From positions 124,001 through 188,000 of the forward strand of contig NZ_JANHDK010000002.1 of NCBI RefSeq assembly GCF_024494725.1: 64,000 nt of DNA, written 5' to 3'. This document shows positions 57,675 to 64,000 of the stretch, in pieces. How positions within the stretch are numbered: position 1 is the first letter of the stretch; every line of letters begins with the position of its first letter. Origin of the DNA: Haloplanus ruber (lineage in GTDB: Archaea; Halobacteriota; Halobacteria; Halobacteriales; Haloferacaceae). Both the position numbers and the translations under genes were made by a program. The notes below the pieces were generated by a model. That model saw only the letters and a list, made by a program, of their open reading frames with translations, searched no databases and had not been told where the DNA came from.

Positions 57675-58370
57675 CTACCCGTCCGTCGCTGCGGCGGTTC
57701 GTGACCGCACCTGTGCCGTGAAGTTGTCGAACAGGCGTTTGGTCCGGCAGGCCGCGGCGTAGGCGTCGGCGTCGATCCCCTCCATCACGGCGTCGATCCG
57801 GGCGGCGGGGAGGTCCTTCTCGCGGGTGACCGTCTCGGCGCTCCCCCGGTCGTACTCGGGGTGGAACTGCACGCCCCAGCAGTCGCCGTGCCGGAACGCC
57901 TGAACACCCCGCTCGCTCTCCGCGAGGACGGTCCCGCCGGGCGGGAGGTCGACCACGCAATCGGAGTGAGTCTCGAAGGCGACGAAGGGGGAGTCGATCC
58001 CCGTGAACAGCGGGTCGGGCGCCACGGCGCGTATCTCCCGGTATCCGATCTCGATGTCGTCCATCGCTGCGACGCGACCGCCGAGGGCCGCCGCAAGCGC
58101 CTGGTGGCCGTAGCAGACCCCGAGGATCGGCAGGTCGCGGTCGGCCGCCCGCTCGATCCAGGTGAGCAGGTCGTCGATCCAGGGGTCGTCCCAGTAGACG
58201 GAGGCCCGCGACCCGGTGACGACGGCGCCGTCGTAGTCGAATCCCGGTGGCAGGTCGCCGGCAGTCACGTCGAACTCGACGAGGTCGGCATCCAGTTCTC
58301 GGCGGAAGTTACGGCGGGTGTGGTCGGCGCCGTGAGAGGCATCGAGGAGGACGAGACGGGGGCGAGACAT
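57675..58370 (-). CDS. Class I glutamine amidotransferase-like protein (231 aa)
   Basis: The triad of type 1 amidotransferases is present: nucleophile Cys in LGVCYGHQALAAALGG, and His/Glu in GVQFHPEYDRGSAE. The oxyanion strand PGFDYDGAVVTGSRASVYWD is in place. It resembles the GMP-synthase-amidotransferase-like domain that stands alone in archaea, with no synthase partner here. The substrate is not evident. Length and start (MSRPRLVLLDASHGADH) are normal. Confidence 0.88.
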   Translation of the reverse strand: MSRPRLVLLDASHGADHTRRNFRRELDADLVEFDVTAGDLPPGFDYDGAVVTGSRASVYWDDPWIDDLLTWIERAADRDLPILGVCYGHQALAAALGGRVAAMDDIEIGYREIRAVAPDPLFTGIDSPFVAFETHSDCVVDLPPGGTVLAESERGVQAFRHGDCWGVQFHPEYDRGSAETVTREKDLPAARIDAVMEGIDADAYAAACRTKRLFDNFTAQVRSRTAAATDG

Positions 58371-58401
58371 AGAGACGGAAGGCCGTCGTGACGGTTGGGT
58401 C

Positions 58402-59172
58402 TTACGCCCCGAGGAAGCCGAACAGTCGGTCGTTGACCCCGCGAGAGCGCTCGATCCCGATCAGGTGGCCGCCGTCGAGGCCGACGAACTCCCCGCGGGG
58501 CAACTCGTCGGCGAGCCGACGGCCGTACGCGACCGGCCAGACGGCGTCGTCTCGGCCGTGAACCACCAGCGCCGGCACGTCGACCTCGTAGAATCGATCC
58601 GAGACGTCGAACGCCTCGACGGCGGCCGCCTGTGCCGCCCACGCCTCGGGGGTGGCGTCCTCGGCGGCGCGCCAGTCGACGACCTGTTCGACGACATCGG
58701 GATGCGCGTCGAGGAAGTCCCGCGAGAAGGCGGCGCCGAGCGACGTCTCCAAGGCGTCGGGATCGGACGGATCACCGAACAGCGGATCGAGGGTCAGGTC
58801 GGACCCGACCGGGGCGGTCCCGAGGAGAGCGAGCGACCGCGGGCGCGAGGAGACCCGCGCGAGTTCGAGCGCGACCATCCCCCCGAGACCGGCGCCGACG
58901 ACGTGGACCCGCCGGCGACCGTGCGCTTCGAGGACGGCCTGGACGTCGGCAACCAAGTCGTCGACGGCGTAAGGCCCGGCCGGGGCATCGGAGCGACCGG
59001 CACCGCGGAGGTCCGTCACCAGCGTCTCGAATGGTCCCGTCAGCCCGGCGTGTTGCCAGCCCCACTGCCAGGCACCGTACCCCGCTTCGCCGAGGAGGAC
59101 GACCGTTTCGCGGTCCGGATCGCCGTCAGCCTCGTAGTACAGCGACACGGACCCGTTGGACGCGGTAGGCAT
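58402..59172 (-). CDS. Alpha/beta hydrolase-fold protein lacking the nucleophile serine (256 aa)
   Basis: The fold is clear: YYEADGDPDRETVVLLGEAG, TLVTDLRGAGRSDAPAGPYA, then RRVHVVGAGLGGMVALELAR at the nucleophile elbow, PALVVHGRDDAVWPVAYGR (acid) and VGLDGGHLIGIERS (His). The elbow should read GxSxG with Ser at residue 95, but the codon is GGT (Gly), so the catalytic serine is missing. The Asp and His remain. It is either non-catalytic, or its nucleophile has changed. It runs in the same direction as the amidotransferase gene. Confidence 0.85.
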   Translation of the reverse strand: MPTASNGSVSLYYEADGDPDRETVVLLGEAGYGAWQWGWQHAGLTGPFETLVTDLRGAGRSDAPAGPYAVDDLVADVQAVLEAHGRRRVHVVGAGLGGMVALELARVSSRPRSLALLGTAPVGSDLTLDPLFGDPSDPDALETSLGAAFSRDFLDAHPDVVEQVVDWRAAEDATPEAWAAQAAAVEAFDVSDRFYEVDVPALVVHGRDDAVWPVAYGRRLADELPRGEFVGLDGGHLIGIERSRGVNDRLFGFLGA

Positions 59173-59234
59173 GATCGACGGTAGACGGGGGAACTACTTT
59201 AGCCGTTCTCGTCCCGGGCCGTGTAGCGCCGAGA

Positions 59235-59513
59235 CTACCGAGACGCGCGGGCGAAAAGCAAGGAGAGACCGAGAGCGATGGCCGCGAGACCGACGGCGAG
59301 CAAGCCGCCGCCGATGGCCAGCGACGGTGCGTCGACGGGAACCGTGCCGGTCGCGAGTGCGAGCGGCGATACCCGCTTTAGCGCCGACCCACCAGGTACC
59401 CAGACGCTCGCAAGCGCCACCAAGCCGGCGGCGAGCAGTCCGTAACCTGACAACGCGGCGGGAGACGGTGGCCGAAACGACGTCACGTGTGCGATGATCC
59501 CGGCATCACACAT
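59235..59513 (-). CDS. Small membrane protein, two helices (92 aa)
   Basis: After a short polar N-terminus (MCDAGIIAHVTSFRPPSPA) there are two hydrophobic helices (about 25-45, SGYGLLAAGLVALASVWVPG, and about 62-88, LAIGGGLLAVGLAAIALGLS). No family is recognised. An ATG at 59513 or a GTG nine codons further in (59486) could be the start. It follows alaS in the same direction, 43 nt away, and could be cotranscribed with it. Confidence 0.6.
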   Translation of the reverse strand: MCDAGIIAHVTSFRPPSPAALSGYGLLAAGLVALASVWVPGGSALKRVSPLALATGTVPVDAPSLAIGGGLLAVGLAAIALGLSLLFARASR

Positions 59514-59556
59514 CAACGCTCGGCCGTGAGCATCACGCGTGATACTCGCGCGCCGG

Positions 59557-62334
59557 TCAGGTGTTCCGGATCGTCCGGAGGACGTCGGGGGCGTCGTCGA
59601 GGGCGTCGTCGAGGGCGTCGACGTCGGGGCCGCCACCCTGTGCGAAGTCGGGCGGGCCGCCGCCGCCGCCACCGACGCGCCCCGCCAACTGACCCACGAC
59701 CTCGCCGGCGTTGAGGTCGACGTCATCGGGCACGCCGACGACGAACTGAGCGCTGCCGCCCGCGGCGCTCCCGAGGACCGCCACCGCGCCCTCGTCGACG
59801 ATGGCGTTCGCAGTCGCGCGCAATTCGTCGGCGTCGGCGTCCATCCGCCGGATTACGGCCGCAACGTCGCCGACGTCGACGGCGTCGGCGTCGGTCGCCG
59901 CCGCGCGCACCTCCGCGAGTTCCTCTTTCAGGCGGTCGATCTGCTTGCCCCGTTCTTTCCACTCCTGGAAGAAGCGCTCGGCCGTCTCGGGGACGTCTTC
60001 GGGGTCCACGTCGAGGGTGTCGGCGGCGGCGTAGAGGGCATCCTCGGTGTCCTGGGTCGCCTCGATGGCGGCCTCGCCGGCCGCGAAGACGAGTCGTTCG
60101 ACCCCGTCCTGAATCGGCTCCGTGCCGAGGATCTTGATCGCGCCGATATCGCCCGTTCGGGAGACGTGCGTCCCCGCGCACGCCTGCACGTCGTCGTCGA
60201 CGTGGATCAGGCGGATCTGTTGGCCCGGAGGAACGCCCCCTTGGTACAGGTCGAAGCCGTGTTCGGCCTCCGCCTCGTGTCTGTCGGGCCACTCCTGGGT
60301 GACCGGGACGTTGTCCCGGACGAGTTCGTTGGCGACGCGTTCGATCTCTTTGACCTCCTCGCGGGAGACTCGCCGGAAGTGGCGGATGTCGAGTCGGGCG
60401 CGGTCGGTGTCCTTCTGGGCACCGGCCTGTCGGACGTGGTCGCCGAGCACCTGCCTGGCGGCGTGGCCGACGATGTGAGTCGCGGTGTGGTGTCGCATCA
60501 GACTGAACCGGCGGTCGGCGTCGATCCGGCCGCGGACGAACTCCCCCTTGCCGGGGTCGTCGGCCGTCCGGTGGAGGACGACGCCGTCGCGACGCGTGAC
60601 GTCCGTCACCTCGACGGTCGTCTCGTCGGTGGAGAGCGTGCCGGTGTCGGCTGGCTGACCCCCGCCCGCCGGGTAGAACATCGTCTGGTCGAGGACGACG
60701 TCGTAGCCGTCCTCGCGCTCGAACACGTCGAGGACGACCGCCTCGAACTCGATCCGCTCCTGGTCGTCGTAGAAGAGCCGTTCCGTCTCCGGGAGGTCGG
60801 CCAGTCGGGTGTCACGCTCGTCCGCCGACTCGGTGTCTCCGCCTTCCCCGTGACGGGCGGCGACCAGCCCGTAGAAGTCGTCGGGCACGTCGACCGCGGC
60901 GCCGTGATCGCGGGCGATGTCGGCGACCATGTCGGGCTGGATGCCGTGGGAGTCGTAGAGTTCGATCAGGGTCTGCCGGGGAATCGGCTCGGCGCGCTCG
61001 GCGTACTCCTCGGCGATGCTCTCGACCTTGCGCCGGCCGCGTTCGAGCGTCTCGCGGTACTTCCGCTCCTCGGTGCGGACCATGTCGCGGATGGTGTCGC
61101 GGTTGGTGTAGCCCAAGCGGTCGGCCTGCATGTCCACGAGTTCGTCCAGTGGCGCGTCGATATCGAGGCCGTCGACCAGGCGTTTGGTCCGCCGGAGCAC
61201 CATTCGAGCGAGATATCCCGTGCCAACGTTCGAAGGGACGATACCGTCGCCGAGCATGTAGGCGAGCGTCCGGCAGTGGTCGGCGATGGCGTAGACGTCC
61301 TCCAGCGGTTCGAGGAGGGCGGTCAACTCGGCGGCGTCGACGTCGAGTTCGTCCGCCACCGCCGCCCGGGCGCTCGCCAGGTCGTCGATTTCGTCGACGT
61401 CGAGATAGCCGGAGAGGCGGGCGGCCTCCTGGATCAGGTCTCGCTCCGCCGCGGAGTGGTCGATCCCTGCGTTGTCGGTCAGGAAGTCGATCATGTCGGG
61501 GTAGACGGCCTCGTAGACCGTCGGCGTCCCCTGACTCATCCAGGTCCACCGCTCGAGCCCGTAGCCCGTGTCGACGATGTAGGTGTCCATCGGGCTGTAG
61601 CGGTTGCCGTCTTTCATCTCGTACTCGCCGTCGGGGTCCTGCTCCATCGACATGAAGACGAGCGTGGCGAGTTCGAGGCCGCGGTAGATCACCTCGAAGG
61701 CGGGGCCGGCGTTGCCGCCGCCGACCCAGGGGTCCTCGATGTAGACGATCTCCGTGGGGTCGACGCCCATGGACTCGAAAAACCGGTCGCAGTACTCGAC
61801 GGTCTCGTCTTTCCAGTACACCTCGCCCTCGTAGGCGTACTCGCCGTCGGCGTCGTCGCGGGCGTTGAACGCGTGGTGGGCCATCATCTCGAAGGCCATC
61901 GTGTGTCGCCCCGTCTTGCCCACGTTGTCGATGTCCTGCATCCGGATACAGGGCTGGGAGATGGTGAGGGGGTTGGCGGGCGGCGGCGTCTCACCGGAGG
62001 TCACCAGCGGCTGGAAGTCGTAGATGGAAGCCTGAGTCAGGAGGACGTCGTCACGCCAGCGGTTCGCCGCGACGGGGTAGGGCTCGATGCGCTCGTGGCC
62101 CTGATCCTCGAAAAAGGAGAGGAAGGTCTCGCGCATCTCCTCCAGCGTGTACGTCTCGTCGAAGCCGGGGGTGCCGATGAAGGCGTAGTCGTCGCAGGGG
62201 GGCTCGCCACAGGTCTCACGGTCAACCCGCGCCCAGAAGTGTACGCCACACGAGGCACACTCCTGTCGTGTGAACCCCTCCTCCTCGAAGTACTCGAGGC
62301 GGTAGGCGTCTTCGAGTTCGCTCATTACCACCAC
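59557..62334 (-). CDS. alaS: Alanyl-tRNA synthetase, archaeal type (925 aa)
   Basis: Class II aminoacyl-tRNA synthetase charging tRNA-Ala. The N-terminus [20 protein letters not shown]-like region starts with a small zinc-type segment [20 protein letters not shown], typical of archaea. The catalytic core spans about 50-430 (TYDLQP-like [40 protein letters not shown]). The editing domain has the [17 protein letters not shown] and [10 protein letters not shown] metal motifs (about 620-720). The C-terminal C-Ala domain (about 830-925) ends with [14 protein letters not shown]. The length is normal. Confidence 0.97.
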   Translation of the reverse strand: MVVMSELEDAYRLEYFEEEGFTRQECASCGVHFWARVDRETCGEPPCDDYAFIGTPGFDETYTLEEMRETFLSFFEDQGHERIEPYPVAANRWRDDVLLTQASIYDFQPLVTSGETPPPANPLTISQPCIRMQDIDNVGKTGRHTMAFEMMAHHAFNARDDADGEYAYEGEVYWKDETVEYCDRFFESMGVDPTEIVYIEDPWVGGGNAGPAFEVIYRGLELATLVFMSMEQDPDGEYEMKDGNRYSPMDTYIVDTGYGLERWTWMSQGTPTVYEAVYPDMIDFLTDNAGIDHSAAERDLIQEAARLSGYLDVDEIDDLASARAAVADELDVDAAELTALLEPLEDVYAIADHCRTLAYMLGDGIVPSNVGTGYLARMVLRRTKRLVDGLDIDAPLDELVDMQADRLGYTNRDTIRDMVRTEERKYRETLERGRRKVESIAEEYAERAEPIPRQTLIELYDSHGIQPDMVADIARDHGAAVDVPDDFYGLVAARHGEGGDTESADERDTRLADLPETERLFYDDQERIEFEAVVLDVFEREDGYDVVLDQTMFYPAGGGQPADTGTLSTDETTVEVTDVTRRDGVVLHRTADDPGKGEFVRGRIDADRRFSLMRHHTATHIVGHAARQVLGDHVRQAGAQKDTDRARLDIRHFRRVSREEVKEIERVANELVRDNVPVTQEWPDRHEAEAEHGFDLYQGGVPPGQQIRLIHVDDDVQACAGTHVSRTGDIGAIKILGTEPIQDGVERLVFAAGEAAIEATQDTEDALYAAADTLDVDPEDVPETAERFFQEWKERGKQIDRLKEELAEVRAAATDADAVDVGDVAAVIRRMDADADELRATANAIVDEGAVAVLGSAAGGSAQFVVGVPDDVDLNAGEVVGQLAGRVGGGGGGPPDFAQGGGPDVDALDDALDDAPDVLRTIRNT

Positions 62335-62453
62335 GTTGGCCCGTCTCCGCCTAAAACAGTTCCGGGAAGGCGTCTCGCGGCGGTCGGCGTCCGGTGACCG
62401 GCGGTCCCCGCCCGACTCGACGGCTTATGTCGACCGGGACCCAACCGCGGCAC

Positions 62454-63161
62454 ATGAGCACGGCTCTGGGTGTCGACTGGGCGAGTGGCTGCTGGGTGGT
62501 CGTCGCCGTCGACGACGACGGGACGACGATCACGACCGAACCGGCGATGCTCAACGTACTGTACGAGTACGATGACGCGGAGCCGATTCTCGTCGACATT
62601 CCCATTGGGTTGCCCGAGACGCCGGGGCGGGCATGCGACGAGGCGGCTGCCGCCCGCCTCGGCGAGCGTCACGGCTCCGTCTTCGCCGTCCCCTGCCGTG
62701 CGGCCGTCGACGCCGACGACTACGAGGCGGCCCGCGAGGCCAACGGCGGGAGCCTCGGCAGTCAGAGCTGGGGGCTCGTTCCACGAATTCGCGAGGTTGA
62801 CCGCGTTCTCGACGCCTGCGACGCCGCGGCCCGCGTCTACGAGAGCCACCCAGAGGTGTGTTACGCCACCTTCGCGGAGCGTATCGGCCACGGCCCGCTG
62901 GGCTCGAAACGCGACGACGACGGCCTCGACGCCCGGCTGTCGGTCCTCGAAGCGGTCGATCCGTCGGTCGGCGCGGCGGTGCGCTCGTTCGTCGACGACC
63001 GCCGCGACGGCGCCGCGTGGCACCGCCGGATTCGGGCCGGTCGGCTCGACGACGTCCTCGACGCCGCCGTTCTCGCGGTCACGGCGCGTCGCGGGTCGTT
63101 CGGCGTCCTGCCCGAGGGGCGGGAGTCGAGCGACGACCAGGTGATCGTCTATCCCGGGTGA
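62454..63161 (+). CDS. DUF429-family protein (235 aa)
   Basis: DUF429 proteins have an RNase-H-like fold predicted to be nucleases or ATP-binding proteins; function is not established. Motifs seen are GVDWASGCWVVVAVDDDG, ILVDIPIGLPETPGRACDEA, SVFAVPCRAAVDADDYEAAR, SQSWGLVPRIREVDRVLDAC, YESHPEVCYATF and SKRDDDGLDARLSVLE, with conserved Asp residues as in RNase H. The ATG at 62454 is favoured by a TATA-like CGGCTTATG about 30 nt upstream. It is divergent from alaS. Confidence 0.87.
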   Translation: MSTALGVDWASGCWVVVAVDDDGTTITTEPAMLNVLYEYDDAEPILVDIPIGLPETPGRACDEAAAARLGERHGSVFAVPCRAAVDADDYEAAREANGGSLGSQSWGLVPRIREVDRVLDACDAAARVYESHPEVCYATFAERIGHGPLGSKRDDDGLDARLSVLEAVDPSVGAAVRSFVDDRRDGAAWHRRIRAGRLDDVLDAAVLAVTARRGSFGVLPEGRESSDDQVIVYPG

Positions 63162-63188
63162 GACGGGTGACGTGCGCCACCGGGTGGC

Positions 63189-64000
63189 TCACTCTTCGAG
63201 TGCCAGCGCCGCCAGCATCGCCTCTAACTGCACCCGCTCGTTGGCGCCTTCGGTGATGCGGTAGTCGGCCTCGCCGAGGCGTTCCATCAACTGGACGGTC
63301 CGGCGGTCGTCGAGGTCGAAGTCCCACGCCGAGCGGTGGAGTTGGTCGATCACGTCGCCACCGGCCATGCCGGAGTCGACGAGAAGCGTCTCCAGCGTCG
63401 AGCGAGCACGGGGGAAGTTGCCCTCGATAGCGGCCTCGACCATCGACTCGATCTCCTCGGGGCGGGCGGTGCCGGTGACGGTGTAGACGGCCTCCTCGTC
63501 GACGACGTCGCCGGTCGTCGCCGCCGCCTGGAGCGTGTTGATCGCCCGCCGCATATCGCCCCCAGCGGCGTAGACGATGGCGTCGAGACCGTCCTCGGTC
63601 GTGTCGATGTCCTCCGCATCGGCGATCTGTCGGACCTGTGCGCCGATGGCGTCGTCGGACAGCGGCGAGAACCGGAAGACCGCACACCGCGACTGGATCG
63701 GGTCGATGATCCGACTGGAGTAGTTACACGAGAGAATGAAGCGGGTGTTGTCCGCGAACTGTTCCATCGTCCGGCGGAGCGCTGACTGGGCGTCGGAGGT
63801 GAGCGAGTCCGCCTCGTCGAGGAAGATGATCCGGTAGTCGAAGCCGCCGAACGAGGACCGCGCGAAGTTCTTGATCCGGTCGCGCACCACGTCGATGCCG
63901 CGCTGGTCGGAGGCGTTGAGTTCGAGGAAGTTGCCCCGCCAGTCGTCGGCGTACACCTCGCGGGCGATGGCCGTGGCGCAGGTGGTCTTGCCCACGCCGG
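63189..64000 (-). CDS. rfcS: Replication factor C small subunit, 3' part (at least 270 aa)
   Basis: The AAA+ clamp loader opens and loads PCNA at primer ends. The window contains residues from Walker A ([16 protein letters not shown]) onward: [20 protein letters not shown], Walker [20 protein letters not shown], sensor 1 [19 protein letters not shown] (with the SRC Arg finger), then [20 protein letters not shown] and the C-terminal collar domain ending LAALALEE. The roughly 55 N-terminal residues lie past the right edge, so the gene is cut by the window end, not broken. The gene converges with the DUF429 gene. Confidence 0.95.
   Translation of the reverse strand, partial: GVGKTTCATAIAREVYADDWRGNFLELNASDQRGIDVVRDRIKNFARSSFGGFDYRIIFLDEADSLTSDAQSALRRTMEQFADNTRFILSCNYSSRIIDPIQSRCAVFRFSPLSDDAIGAQVRQIADAEDIDTTEDGLDAIVYAAGGDMRRAINTLQAAATTGDVVDEEAVYTVTGTARPEEIESMVEAAIEGNFPRARSTLETLLVDSGMAGGDVIDQLHRSAWDFDLDDRRTVQLMERLGEADYRITEGANERVQLEAMLAALALEE

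Noticed and set aside
59539-62397. 952-codon frame antisense to alaS
   Set aside because: It is the mirror of a strongly conserved alaS. High-GC coding DNA opens long antisense frames, and the product is low in structure-forming pattern.
1-64000. tRNA, rRNA or insertion-sequence genes
   Set aside because: No cloverleaf-like sequence, T-loop consensus in context, rRNA core sequence, transposase motif or flanking inverted repeat was found; GTTCGA-type strings occur but without paired stems.

Overview
The window is chromosomal DNA from a haloarchaeon (class Halobacteria), most likely a relative of Haloferax/Haloplanus-type genera. The evidence is high GC, very acidic proteins, HalX and Bat-type regulators, a TFB, archaeal MCM, RfcS and AlaS, a Tat signal on a secreted protein, and many genes whose start codon lies about 27-33 nt downstream of a TATA-like element (leaderless transcripts). 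I see no rRNA, tRNA, CRISPR array or insertion sequence.

Layout. 0.2-9.6 kb is a sensory/regulatory island: three histidine kinases, one HalX response regulator, two small winged-helix regulators and a Bat-type PAS/GAF/HTH regulator. 9.9-14.1 kb holds small membrane proteins, an HTH protein, a solo Cas4-like protein with a decayed nuclease core, and a glutaredoxin / peroxiredoxin-like / YrdC operon. 14.2-20.7 kb carries transporters (CNNM/CorC, PiT, CDF), a phosphoesterase, threonine aldolase, a cupin and a DUF2249 protein. 20.8-27 kb is energy and nitrogen metabolism: a membrane HdrD-like Fe-S oxidoreductase facing a 44-residue membrane protein, a cyclodeaminase-family protein, an M29 aminopeptidase, and the divergent lrp/glnA pair. 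27-36.7 kb contains a PKD/GLUG repeat protein without a signal peptide, PAP2, YihY, DsbB, a methyltransferase, Trm1, a SWIM protein, a glutaryl-CoA-dehydrogenase-like enzyme and a cupin.

36.8-38.8 kb is a biotin ECF transporter operon (bioY-ecfA-ecfT) preceded by a convincing BirA-type operator. 40.4-50 kb is a replication/transcription gene string: cmi4, mcm interrupted in its P-loop by a 528-residue intein, four uncharacterised proteins, a MinD-type ATPase, a TFB, an HTH-like protein and a second MinD-like protein whose P-loop lysines are gone. 50-64 kb is housekeeping: peroxiredoxin, Fe-ADH, MOSC, HIT, uracil-DNA glycosylase, PRPP synthetase, a beta-propeller protein, glutamine amidotransferase, an alpha/beta hydrolase lacking its nucleophile, AlaS, DUF429 and the 3' part of rfcS.

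Best candidates for undescribed biology: (1) the mcm-linked string of unknown proteins ending in MinD and TFB; (2) two short leaderless ORFs (33 and 36 codons) that each end in an ATGA overlap with a large downstream gene; (3) several proteins that keep a fold but have lost catalytic residues (Cas4-like, MinD-like, peroxiredoxin-like, alpha/beta hydrolase); (4) the BirA-type operator over the bioY promoter.
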